Origin: Pseudolysinimonas kribbensis
GTDB lineage: Bacteria; Actinomycetota; Actinomycetes; Actinomycetales; Microbacteriaceae
DNA length: 64,000 nt
Assembly: GCF_030161895.1 (NCBI RefSeq)
Contig: NZ_BSVB01000001.1
Span: forward strand, 372,001 to 436,000
Reading direction: 5' to 3'
Below the pieces are notes generated by a model that worked only from the letters and a program-made list of their open reading frames with translations, did not search any database and had not been told where the DNA came from. Both the position numbers and the translations under genes were made by a program. Shown here piece after piece: positions 9,646-18,483 of the stretch (positions are counted from its first letter, which is position 1; each line of letters begins with the position of its first letter).

Positions 9646-10998
9646 ATGGACGAAGCCGACATGGACGCGCACCCCGACACGGTCCTGGCGGGCCGATACC
9701 GCCTGCTCGCGACGCTGGGCGCGGGCGGGATGGGCACGGTCTGGCGCGCGAGCGACGAGCTGCTCGATCGCGAGGTCGCCGTCAAGCTGTTCGCCCCGGC
9801 CAGCGGCCACTCCGGCGACGAGGCGCGTCGGCGCACCGAGATGCACCTGCTCGCGGGAACGGCGCACCCCGCCGTCGTCGCCCTGTTCGACGCGCAGCTG
9901 GAGGGCGATCCGGCCTACCTCGTGATGGAGCTGGTCGACGGGGAGGACCTGGCGACCCGGCTGACGCGCGGGCCGGTTCCTCCGGCCCAGACCCGCGGGA
10001 TCGGGCTCGCGATGGCTGCGGCGCTCGAGTCGCTCGCGCGCCGCGGAGCGGTGCACCGCGACGTCAAGCCGTCCAACATCCTGTTGCCGGGTGAGGGCTC
10101 CGCGCTCCCGGCGAAGCTCGCCGACTTCGGGATCGCGCGTCTGGCCGACGACGCGGGACTCACGACCGCGGGCACGACGATCGGCACCGCGGCCTACCTC
10201 AGCCCGGAGCAGGTGGCGGGGCGCGAGCCGACCCCGAAAGCCGACGTCTATTCCCTCGGGCTCGTGCTGCTCGAGTGCCTGACCGGCGAGCGCGCATTCC
10301 CCGGGACCGTGTCCGAGACCGCCGCCGCCCGATTGGTGCGCGAGCCGACCGTCCCCCGGAACTCGGCGCGGACTGGCAGGGGCTGCTGACGGCGATGTGC
10401 CGGATGGATCCCGACGAGCGGATCGACGCCCGCGAGGCTCTCGCGCGGCTCGGCCGGATGCGCGCCGCGAGCGCGGCCCCGGCGCCCGCGACGACCCCGG
10501 CGACGGTCCCGGTCGCCTCGGCTTCCGACGCCACCGGACCGACAGCGCGGCTGCCGGTCGTGGCGGGCGCGGGGATGGCGGCCGGGGCTGCAGCGGCCGA
10601 GCCGACCGCACCGGTGGATGCCGGCGTCGCGGACGCGCCCCCGCACGCCGCACCCGCCGCGGCATCCTGATCACCGCGGTGGCCGTGGTCGCGGCCGTGA
10701 TCGTCGCCGCGATCGCGATCGCCCTCAGCCTGCCGCAGCCCCACCGGACCCCCGCTCCCCGGCCCTCACCGGCTCGTCGTCCGCCTCGCCGTCGATCACG
10801 GATGGGGAGGCGACGGGGCGCACGAACGCTCCGGGCCGCATCGGCAGCGCACCGCCGGCCGGCCCGACGGCCGCGCCGATCGCGCCGAGCGTCGCGCCGA
10901 CCGGCACGCCCGGTCCGGGAGGCGGCACGCCGACACCCGCGCCGTCGGGCACGTCCACGGCGGCCGCGGACCCCGGGACCGGCGGCACGACGCCCTGA
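9646..10998 (+). CDS. Membrane Ser/Thr protein kinase, PASTA-less (three frameshifts)
   Basis: Hanks-type kinase with a cytoplasmic N-terminal catalytic domain: glycine loop GAGGMGTVW, VAVKLF (ATP-binding Lys), VHRDVKPSN, ADFGIARL and a SPEQ activation-segment end. After an Ala/Pro/Thr linker a single helix (ITAVAVVAAVIVAAIAIAL) leads to a short Gly/Pro/Thr-rich extracellular tail ending at 10998; no PASTA or sensor fold is visible. Three single-base losses at C runs 10353-10357, 10638-10642 and 10757-10760 break the frame; repaired length is 451 residues. ATG 9661 is an alternative start. The gene lies alone on the plus strand inside the dxr-rseP block, which suggests an insertion. Confidence 0.87.
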
Positions 10999-11016
10999 AT
11001 CGGCGCCGCGCCCGGG

Positions 11017-12108
11017 TCACTCGTTGAGGGCGCCCGCGAGCTGCCGATCCGCCTCGTCGCGGGCCCACCGCTCGGCATCCAGCACCGATTCGAGCGAGAG
11101 CTCCCCGCTCGGCCGGTGCGCGTCGACGACCCGCTCGACGGTCGCGAGGATCGCGAGGAACGGGATGCGTCCCGCGTGGAAGGCCGTGACCGCTTGCTCG
11201 TTGGCGGCGTTGAAGACGGCCGGGTAGGTGCCCCCGGCCACGCCGACGCGCTTGGCGAGCCGCACCGAGGGGAAGGCATCGTCATCCAGCGGCTCGAAGG
11301 TCCACTGCTGCGCTCGGGTCCAGTCCAGCGGCACCCCGACGCCGGGAACGCGATGCGGCCAGTCGAGGCTCATCGAGATCGGCAGGCGCATGTCGGGCGG
11401 CGACGCCTGCGCGATCGTCGATCCGTCGACGAACTCCACCATCGAGTGCACGATCGACTGCGGATGCACGGCGACGTCGATCCGCTCGTACGGCACGTCG
11501 AAGAGGTGGTGGGCCTCGATCACCTCGAGCCCCTTGTTGACGAGGGTCGCCGAGTTGGTCGTGACCATGGGGCCCATGTCCCAGGTGGGATGCGCGAGCG
11601 CCTCGCGCGGCGTCACGTCGCCCAGCTGGTCCCGGGTGCGCCCGCGGAACGGCCCGCCGGATGCGGTGAGCACGAGCCGGCGGACCTCGGCGTGGACGCC
11701 GGCCCGCAGGGCCTGGGCGATCGCGGAGTGCTCGGAGTCGACCGGGACGATCCGGCCCGGCCCGGCGGCATCCGTCACCAGCCGCCCACCGACGATGAGG
11801 CTCTCCTTGTTGGCGAGCGCGAGCACCGCGTCGGTCTCGAGCACGGCGAGCGTCGGAGCCAGGCCGACCGAGCCCGTGATGCCGTTCAGGACGACGTCGG
11901 CGCGAACGCTGCGCACGAGTTGCACGGCCTCGTCGACGCCGAGCGCGAGGTCGGTCACGCCGGTCGCCGCACCCTGACGCTGCAGTCCCTCGCGGTCGCG
12001 GCCCGCCGCGAGACCGACGAGCTCGAAGCGGTCCGGGTTGGCGGCGATGACCTCGAGCGCCTGGGTGCCGATGGATCCCGTGGATCCGAGGACGATGACG
12101 CGGCGCAC
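11017..12108 (-). CDS. dxr: 1-deoxy-D-xylulose-5-phosphate reductoisomerase
   Basis: NADPH-dependent enzyme that converts DXP to MEP, the first committed step of the MEP pathway. The 363 residues are intact. The N-terminal NADPH-binding [14 protein letters not shown], the [10 protein letters not shown] segment, the metal-binding DSEHSAIAQ and the GGPFRG loop are all present, as is [12 protein letters not shown] in the C-terminal part. The start is GTG 12108, 6 nt after TAGCGT. The 3' end is only 18 bp from the convergent kinase gene. The order dxr-rseP-ispG is kept apart from the inserted kinase. Confidence 0.97.
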   Translation of the reverse strand: MRRVIVLGSTGSIGTQALEVIAANPDRFELVGLAAGRDREGLQRQGAATGVTDLALGVDEAVQLVRSVRADVVLNGITGSVGLAPTLAVLETDAVLALANKESLIVGGRLVTDAAGPGRIVPVDSEHSAIAQALRAGVHAEVRRLVLTASGGPFRGRTRDQLGDVTPREALAHPTWDMGPMVTTNSATLVNKGLEVIEAHHLFDVPYERIDVAVHPQSIVHSMVEFVDGSTIAQASPPDMRLPISMSLDWPHRVPGVGVPLDWTRAQQWTFEPLDDDAFPSVRLAKRVGVAGGTYPAVFNAANEQAVTAFHAGRIPFLAILATVERVVDAHRPSGELSLESVLDAERWARDEADRQLAGALNE

Positions 12109-12114
12109 GGGGCG

Positions 12115-12120
12115 ACGCTA
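12115..12120 (-). promoter_or_regulatory. -10 box (TAGCGT) of dxr, overlapping the FKBP stop codon
   Basis: The TAG stop of the upstream FKBP gene (12118-12120) is the first half of TAGCGT, which is followed after 6 nt by the GTG of dxr. The leaderless promoter is therefore embedded in the end of the upstream gene. Confidence 0.5.
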
Positions 12121-13106
12121 CTGCGCGCCCGCCGCGACGGCGAGGATGTCGATCACGAACACGAGGGTGTCCGTACCCTTGATGCCGACCTCGGGGCTGC
12201 CTCCGGAGCCGTAGCCGTCGGCCGGCGGGATCATGACGATCACCTGCGACCCGACCTTCTGCCCGACCAGGGCCTTCGCGAAGCCGGGGATGACGCCCGT
12301 CGTCGACAGCTCGACCGGCCCGGACCCCAGCTCTGCTGGAAGATCTTCTTGGTGCGGAAGTTGATGCCCTGGTACTGAACGTAGAGCGCGTCGCCGGATG
12401 CCACCGTCGCCCCCGTGCCCTGCTTCAGCAGGCCGATCATCGTCTGCGCGGGCGCCGCGGCGTCGTCGGCGAACGCGACCTTCGGCCGGCCGTTCGCGGC
12501 GTCGGTGACCGTGGGGAAGCCGGCGGGGGCGGGCTGCTTGGCGCCGGTCGCCTTGTCGGGCAGGGCGTCCACGACATCCACGACGAACACCACCGTGTCC
12601 TTGGCGCCGATGCCGAACTGCGAGTTGCCGTTGGTGCCGAACGCGTCCTTCGGGGGCAGCACCCCGACGATGCGGGAACCGACCTTGGCGCACGCGATGG
12701 TCTTCGCAAGACCCGGCAGCGTCTTGTTCGCGTCGGACGACACCGGCAGCGCGTGGCCCGTGAAGCCCGTCGTCGTGGCGGACTTGCCCGTCCTGCCGTT
12801 GTAGACCGCGAACTCCAGGTCCATCACATCGCCGGGCTTGGTCGCCCGGCCGGAGCCCTGGGCGACCACGTGGCGCTGCGTGGCGTCGACCTTCAGCGGC
12901 GAGTCGAACGTGACCGTCGGCTCACCCTTCGTGCCGCCGCCGATCTTGATCGAGTCGGCGACCGGTCCGTCGGACGCCGCGGCGCAGGCCTTCGCCTTCG
13001 GCGCGTCGGAGGCGGTGCTCCGGGGATCGCCGCTGCCGCTGCAGCCCGCCAGGGCGAGAGCGGCCAGGGCGAACACGGCGACGGGGGCCAGGAGGCGGGT
13101 GGGCAT
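12118..13106 (-). CDS. Tandem FKBP-type peptidyl-prolyl isomerase lipoprotein (frameshift)
   Basis: Exported lipoprotein with a hydrophobic signal and a lipobox LALAGC near residue 20, so it is probably anchored outside the membrane. Two FKBP-like repeats follow. The first holds VMDLEFAVYNGRTGK, LPGLAKTIACAKVGSRIVGVLPPKDAFG and VVFVVDVVD; the second holds YVQYQGINF, VIPGFAKALVGQKVGSQVIVMIPPADGYG and LVFVIDIL. These enzymes isomerise proline bonds during folding of secreted proteins. A missing base at the C4 run 12325-12328 breaks the second repeat; repaired length is 329 residues. Activity of each repeat cannot be judged from sequence alone. Confidence 0.88.
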
Positions 13107-13142
13107 GGGTCCATCCTCGCGGATGCCGCCTGCGAGGAACCC

Positions 13143-13148
13143 TAGGCT
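13143..13148 (+). promoter_or_regulatory. -10 box (TAGGCT) of gabT1
   Basis: TAGGCT, 6 nt, then ATG 13155, within the 48-bp divergent gap to the FKBP gene. Probable leaderless start. Confidence 0.55.
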
Positions 13149-13154
13149 GAGTGC

Positions 13155-14476
13155 ATGGACTTCAGCGTGCCGCAGGAGCGCAAGCTCGTCACCGCAATCC
13201 CGGGACCGAAGTCGCTCGCGCTGCAGGAGCGCCGTCTGGCGAGCGTGTCGCGGGGCGCAGGGACCCTGGCGAACATCTACATGGACCATGGCGCCGGCGC
13301 GATCCTGGTCGACGTCGACGGCAACCGGCTGATCGACCTCGGCTGCGGCATCGGCGTGACGACGATCGGCCACGCGCATCCGGATGTCGCGGCGGCCGCC
13401 GCGGCCCAGGCCGCCAAGCTCACGCACACCCTGTTCACCGTCACCCCGTACGAGAACTACGTCCGGGTCGCGGAGAAGCTCGCCGAGGTCACCCCGGGCG
13501 ACTTCGAGAAGCACTCGATCCTCGTCAACTCGGGCGCCGAGGCGGTCGAGAACGCGGTGAAGATCGCGCGCAGGTTCACGGGCCGCCGCGTCATCCTGAG
13601 CCTCGACCACGCCTTCCACGGGCGCACCAACCTCACGATGGCGATGACCTACCGGCCGTGGCCGGAGCGTGCCGGCATGGGGCCCTTCCCGGGCGACGTG
13701 TTCTCGGTGCCGACCAGCTACCCGTACCGGGACGGGCTCTCCGGCGAGGAGGCGGCCGCCCGCACGATCGACTACATCGAGACCCACATCGGCGGGTCGG
13801 AGGTCGCGGCCTTCTTCGCGGAGCCGATCCAGGGCGACGGAGGCATCGTCATCCCGGCGCCCGGCTACTTCGCCGCGATCCGGAAGTACTGCGACGACAA
13901 CGGCATCGTGTTCGTCGCCGACGAGATCCAGGCCGGCATGGGCCGCACCGGCACGTGGTACTCGATCGAGCACCACGGCGTCGTGCCGGACCTCGTGACG
14001 ACCGCCAAGGGCATCGCGGGCGGCTTCCCCTCGCGGCCGTGACCGGGCGCGCCGACATCATGGATGCCGTGCAGCCCGGCGGCATCGGCGGCACCTTCGG
14101 TGGCAATCCCGTGTCGACCGCCGCGGCACTGGCCGTCTTCGAGGTCATCGAGCGCGACGGCCTGCTCGCCGAGGCGCAGCGCGTGGAGCGGGCGCTCGTC
14201 GCCCGGATCGGCGACTGGCCCTCGCGCTTCGGCGTGGTCGGCGAGGTGCGCGGCAAGGGCGCGATGTTCGGCGTCGAGCTCGTGAAGCCGGGCACGACGC
14301 AGCCGGACCCGGCGGCGCTGACGGCGATCATCCGGCACGCCACGGCGAACGGGGTGATCCCGCTCGACGCCGGCAGCTGGGACTCCGTGCTGCGGTTCCT
14401 GCCGAGCGTCGTCATCTCGGAAGCGCTGATCGACGACGCGATGGGCGTCATCGAGGAGACGCTCGCGACGCTGTGA
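13155..14476 (+). CDS. gabT: 4-aminobutyrate aminotransferase, copy 1 (frameshift)
   Basis: PLP-dependent class III transaminase, predicted to convert GABA plus 2-oxoglutarate to succinate semialdehyde plus glutamate. It has NSGAEAVENAVKIAR (phosphate-binding loop), DHAFHGRTNL, FAEPIQGDGG, ADEIQAGMGRTG, and the PLP lysine in TTAKGIAGGFP. The frame breaks right after this at the C4 run 14027-14030; adding one C gives FPLAAVTGRADIM, exactly parallel to the second copy at 18469. Repaired length is 440 residues. Its stop overlaps the start of the S51-like gene (GTGA), so the two are coupled. Confidence 0.9.
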
Positions 14477-15060
14477 CGCGGCTCTATCTCAGCTCGTACC
14501 GACTCGGACACCGGGCCGATCGACTTCGATGGACCGGTCCGGGCGCGGGCAGGGCCCTCGTCGTCATGAACGCCCTCGACGTGTACCACTCCGATCGCCT
14601 GCTCTCGTGGGATCGAGAAGCTGACGACCTGGCTTCGCTCGGCTATGGCGCGGCAGAGCTCGACCTCCGCGACCCCGGGAATCTCATCGACCGGCTCGCG
14701 AGCGCCGACCTCTTGTGGGTCGTCGGCGGCAACGCGTTCGTGCTCGCCCGCGCGATGGCGACAGCGGAGTTCCGTCGTGCGTTCACGAGTATTCCCGATG
14801 ACGAGCGTCCGACCTACGCGGGGTATTCGGCGGGCGCGTGCGTCGCCGGCCCGGACCTCGCGGGGATCGACCTCATCGACGACCCCGGCCCGTCCTCCAG
14901 CGTCGAGACACTCGAGTTCATCACGGAGCGGATCGTGCCGCACTGGCGTTCCGAGCACCCCGAGGCGCCGGCAGCAGAGCTCGTGGTCGCAGAACTGACT
15001 CGGCGCGAGCTCGCCCATCTGACATTGCGCGACGGCGACGATCACCTCGTCGGCTGGTGA
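14473..15060 (+). CDS. Peptidase S51 / class I glutamine amidotransferase-like protein
   Basis: Intact 195-residue protein of the peptidase E-like fold. It shows the strand-turn LLWVVGGNAFVLARAM and the nucleophile elbow YAGYSAGACVAGP with Ser in the position expected for S51 enzymes. A downstream His (IVPHWRSEHP) may complete the site. It starts with GTG at 14473 overlapping the gabT1 stop by 4 nt. Family members cleave Asp-Xaa dipeptides or cyanophycin; substrate here is unknown. Coupling to a GABA transaminase suggests release or processing of an amino-acid conjugate, which is inference. Confidence 0.75.
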   Translation: MTRLYLSSYRLGHRADRLRWTGPGAGRALVVMNALDVYHSDRLLSWDREADDLASLGYGAAELDLRDPGNLIDRLASADLLWVVGGNAFVLARAMATAEFRRAFTSIPDDERPTYAGYSAGACVAGPDLAGIDLIDDPGPSSSVETLEFITERIVPHWRSEHPEAPAAELVVAELTRRELAHLTLRDGDDHLVGW

Positions 15061-15128
15061 TCTCGACCGAGGCGGCACCTCGACAAACCGGCGCCCCGCA
15101 GTCGCGATGAAGCGGGCGGGTCGGGTCG

Positions 15129-16355
15129 CTAGAACGGCGGCGGATCGACGGTCGTGCGGTGCCCGGTCGGCGAGATCCAGGTCGTCGTGCCGCCGGGACC
15201 GGCGCGCACCGTCCAGCCGCCCTCGTGCTTGAGGCGGTGGTGGTGGCGGCACAGGTGTGCGAGATTGTCGACCGACGTGCCGCCCCCGTCGGCCCACGCC
15301 TCCCGGTGGTCGAGATCGCACTCCGCCGCCGGGCGACCGCATCCGGGCGCGGTGCAGTGCTCATCGCGCATCCGGAGCCAGCGCAGGAGGTCGGCCGGCG
15401 GGCGATAGCTGGTGCGATCGACGTCGAGCACGGTGCCGGTCACCGGATGCGTGAGGATCCGCTGGAACGACGGCGCCCGGGCCGCGAGGCGCCGGGCCGT
15501 CTCCGCGTCGATCGGACCGTAGCCCTCGAGCGTGCCGGGCAGCTCGGCCTCGCCGAGCAACGAGAGCACCGGCACGGTCACGGCGACCGTCGGCGTCACG
15601 GCGGGCGCTCCGCTCGCCCCGCCGCGCAGCAGCAGGTCGGCGAAGACGTCGGCGCGCAGCTGATCGAGGGTGCGCATCTCATCCGGCCGGCCCGCCAGGC
15701 GGTGCGCCGTCGCATCCAGCCGGCGCCGGATCGGGATGCCGTCCGCCGCATCGAGGTAGGCCGACAGCCAGACCATGCCGTCGGGCATCTTCTCGACCTC
15801 GACGCGCCGCAGCTCACGCGCGGCGCCGTGACGCTCGGTGAGCGGCGCCGGGTCGAGCTCCTCGCGCAGGCGGCGCGCCCGGTCGCGGAATCGCGCCGGC
15901 GTGCACTCGCGCGCGGCTCGGACGAGCGCATCGTCGAACGCGGTGCGGATGGCGCCCGCCGGAAGCGTCATCGCGAGATCCGCTGCTGTCTCCGCATTGC
16001 GCGCGGGCACCTCGCCCTCGCACAGGCCGGCCCAGATCGACGGGAGCGACCCGATCAGCACCCGGGCGCGATCGGCCTGCAACCGCACCGTCGACTCCGA
16101 CATGCGCAGTCGCATCGCGAGATCGGCGGTCGCCGATCGCTCGGCGAAGGCGACCGCGTCGTCGCCCCGGAACGCCTCCCCGACGAACAGCGCCGGGTCG
16201 CGCCGCGCCTCCTGCAGCGTGCCGTGGATGCCGAGCAGCAGCTCCGCCGCGGCATGGGCCGCTGCACGCTGCCCGAACTCCGCGTGGGCGATCGCGTACG
16301 CGACCCGCACCTCGGCATCGGGCTCGAATGAGCCGATGACCTGGAGTTCTTCCAT
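15129..16355 (-). CDS. HNH endonuclease with DUF222 domain
   Basis: Intact 408-residue protein. The N-terminal ~280 residues are the Arg/Ala-rich helical DUF222 region common in actinobacteria. The C-terminal HNH nuclease has a CTAPGCGRPAAECDLDHREAW core (two Cys, Asp-His) and LCRHHHRLKHEGGW. Such genes occur in many copies in Microbacteriaceae and may be linked to mobile or repair functions; the target is unknown. It is convergent to the S51 gene with a 68-bp gap in which I see no clear terminator. A second family member lies at the end of the window. Confidence 0.88.
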   Translation of the reverse strand: MEELQVIGSFEPDAEVRVAYAIAHAEFGQRAAAHAAAELLLGIHGTLQEARRDPALFVGEAFRGDDAVAFAERSATADLAMRLRMSESTVRLQADRARVLIGSLPSIWAGLCEGEVPARNAETAADLAMTLPAGAIRTAFDDALVRAARECTPARFRDRARRLREELDPAPLTERHGAARELRRVEVEKMPDGMVWLSAYLDAADGIPIRRRLDATAHRLAGRPDEMRTLDQLRADVFADLLLRGGASGAPAVTPTVAVTVPVLSLLGEAELPGTLEGYGPIDAETARRLAARAPSFQRILTHPVTGTVLDVDRTSYRPPADLLRWLRMRDEHCTAPGCGRPAAECDLDHREAWADGGGTSVDNLAHLCRHHHRLKHEGGWTVRAGPGGTTTWISPTGHRTTVDPPPF

Positions 16356-16416
16356 GTCGTCAGTTCAGCAGCAGCCACCGACATCCGGACGATCCGCTCG
16401 GTGCACCAGCGCGCCC

Positions 16417-17648
16417 TCAGCGCACACGCGACGACAGCGCCACGAGCTTGCCCCGCTGCCCGAGCACCTGCTCCACACCCGCCACCACGACGATCGCGAC
16501 GAACTCGACAGCGAGCGCGACCACGGCCGGCACGAACGCCAGGGCGGGCACCAGCACGAGCGCGAGCGCGGCACCGGCGAACCGGATGAGCGCCCACTCC
16601 CCGAGGCGCGGCGCCAGAGGAAGGCCGTGCTCGCGAGATAGAGCGCCACACCGCCGCCGAGACCGCACGCGGCGAACCAGCCGATGGCGTGCCATCCGGG
16701 TGCTGCGTGCATCGTCGACTCGATGCCGAGGGCCGCGATCACGATGCCGGCGATCACGGCGAGGTGCAGGTAGGTGTAGATATCGGTGGCGAGCCGTGCC
16801 CGGTCGACGCCGACCTTGCGGCCCACGAGCCGCTCGATCTTCGTCGAGAGATGGTGGAAGTAGTTCCACCACAGGCCGATGCCGATCCCGATCGCGAGCA
16901 CCGCCGCCACGATCACGGTCGCGTCGATCGGCAGGTCGGCCGCCCCGACGCCGATGGCGACGACCGACTCGCCGAGCGCGAGGATCACGACGAGGGCGTG
17001 CCGCTCCGCGAAGTGCGCGGTGGACTTGACGCGCCAGTTGCCGCCGCTGGACGTCAGGTAGATCATCAGCCACAGCGACACGAACGCCGCGAGCCAGAGC
17101 CAGAGCTGGAACGGCGGTCCCGCGACCGCACCGACGATGAGCATCGCCGACGCCGGGATGATCGCGCTCAGCATGGAGACGATGACCTGCCGCCGCAGCC
17201 CGGTGTCGTCCCGTGCCGCCATGAGGTACAGGGTCATGTGGACGGCCTGCACGAGCAGGAACGCGACGCCGAACACGATCGCGGGGGCGACATCGCCGTG
17301 CTCGGCGGGACGGAAGACGAGCGGGGTGACGAGGGCCGCGACGAACATGATCACGGTCGCCGCGATGATCCCGAGCCGGCCGACTCCGCGATCGGCGTGG
17401 GTCTGGTTGGCGAGCCACGCGAAGGAGCTCCACGGCCCCCAGAGCAGGCCGAGCATGAGGAGCCCCTCGAGCACGCTCAGGCCGCTTCCGCCGTGCGCCA
17501 TGAGCGCCGTGACCTGCGTGAAGGCGAACGCGTAGACGAGGTCGAAGAACAGCTCGAGCGTCGTCGCCCGGTCACCCTCGCGCGAGGGCTCCGCGCTCAG
17601 CAGACCGCTCGAGACGGTCGTGCTGCGGAGGCGCCCGAGCAGGCTCAT
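16417..17648 (-). CDS. Low temperature requirement protein A (LtrA) family membrane protein (frameshift)
   Basis: Polytopic membrane protein with about 10-11 helices. The N-terminal family signature ATTLELFFDLVYAFAFTQVT is present, as is HFAERHALVVILALGESVVAIG, typical of LtrA proteins. LtrA was named from cold growth in Listeria; its biochemical role is not established. A lost base at the C4 run 16599-16602 is repaired to give RASGEWALIRF; repaired length is 410 residues. Its ATG overlaps the stop of the upstream Xre gene (ATGA), so the regulator and the membrane protein form a two-gene operon. Confidence 0.85.
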
Positions 17649-17950
17649 GCCGCCAGCTGCACGCCGCCGTCGCTCGTCGCGAACTCGTCGCGCCGGGCCG
17701 TGAGATCGACCACCAGAGCTTCGCCCGCCCGGATCTCCGCGGCGCTCCTGACGAGCAGGTCGACGATCGTCAGCCCGAGGGCGGTGCAGACCCCGGCGAG
17801 CACCTCGCTCGAGGGCTCCTTGCGGCCCCGTTCGATCTCGGAGAGATAGGGCATCGACACGCGCGCCGCCGCAGCGACCTCGCGCAGGGTGAGCCCGCGA
17901 TCCAGCCGGACCCGGCGCAACGCGGCGCCGACGGCGTGCCTCAGCAGCAT
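17645..17950 (-). CDS. Xre-family helix-turn-helix regulator (ClgR/PopR-like)
   Basis: Small intact DNA-binding protein of 101 residues. The HTH spans about residues 12-66: RLDRGLTLREVAAAARVSMP then YLSEIERGRKEPSSEVLAGV. The sequence is close in style to ClgR/PopR regulators, which control Clp protease genes in actinobacteria, but no clp gene is nearby. It is translationally coupled to the LtrA gene. ATG 17950 lies 6 nt after TAGTCT, so the message is probably leaderless and the gene may regulate itself. Confidence 0.85.
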   Translation of the reverse strand: MLLRHAVGAALRRVRLDRGLTLREVAAAARVSMPYLSEIERGRKEPSSEVLAGVCTALGLTIVDLLVRSAAEIRAGEALVVDLTARRDEFATSDGGVQLAA

Positions 17951-17956
17951 GTGACG

Positions 17957-17962
17957 AGACTA
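17957..17962 (-). promoter_or_regulatory. -10 box (TAGTCT) of the Xre-LtrA operon
   Basis: TAGTCT, 6 nt, then ATG 17950. Leaderless pattern shared with many genes of the window. Confidence 0.5.
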
Positions 17963-18006
17963 GGCAGTGGCGCCCGCCGACGCACCCGCCGCGCGCCGGA
18001 TTCGCT

Positions 18007-18483
18007 CTAGGCGGACGGGCCGACCACGTCGACCGTGGGCTCGTGCCGCACCGGGAAGTTGACGCTCGCCGCGATGAAGCACATGCCGTGCGCCTCCTCG
18101 TGCAGCCGCTGCGCGAGCTCCGGGTCGCCGGCCGAGATGGTCACGTGCGGGCGCAGCACGACCTCGGTGAACCGGCCGCCGTCGCCCTCCTGGCGCATCG
18201 TGCCGGATGCCTCGTCCGTGTACGCCTGCACCACGACCCCCGCACGCATCGCCGCGTGCAGGTAGCTCAGCAGGTGGCACTCGCTGAGCGAGGCGAGCAG
18301 CAGGTCCTCGGGATTCCAGCGGTCCGGATCGCCGAAGAAGGAGCGGTCGGCCGACGCGAGGATGTCGGGCTTGCCGCTCGTGCGCAGCACCGTCTGCCGG
18401 CCGTAGTCCCGGTAGCCGGACGTGCCGGTGCCCCGGTTGCCCTGCCACTCGACGGCTACCGTGTAGGCATGGTCGACGTTCAC
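18007..18483 (-). CDS. OsmC family peroxiredoxin-like protein
   Basis: Intact 158-residue protein of the OsmC/Ohr fold, which reduces organic hydroperoxides. Both redox cysteines expected for the family are present, in LLASLSECHLLSYLHAA (about residue 69) and HGMCFIAASVNFP (about residue 134). An EDLLLASLSECH core is the usual OsmC signature. The GTG start at 18483 lies 6 nt after TAGCGT. The start lies inside the 5' end of the divergent gabT2 gene, so the two transcripts would overlap by 15 nt. The exact subfamily (OsmC, Ohr or YhfA) is not resolved. Confidence 0.88.
   Translation of the reverse strand: MNVDHAYTVAVEWQGNRGTGTSGYRDYGRQTVLRTSGKPDILASADRSFFGDPDRWNPEDLLLASLSECHLLSYLHAAMRAGVVVQAYTDEASGTMRQEGDGGRFTEVVLRPHVTISAGDPELAQRLHEEAHGMCFIAASVNFPVRHEPTVDVVGPSA
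18457..18462 (+). promoter_or_regulatory. -10 box (TACCGT) of gabT2, inside osmC
   Basis: TACCGT, 6 nt, then ATG 18469. The box lies within the first codons of the oppositely oriented osmC-like gene. Confidence 0.5.
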
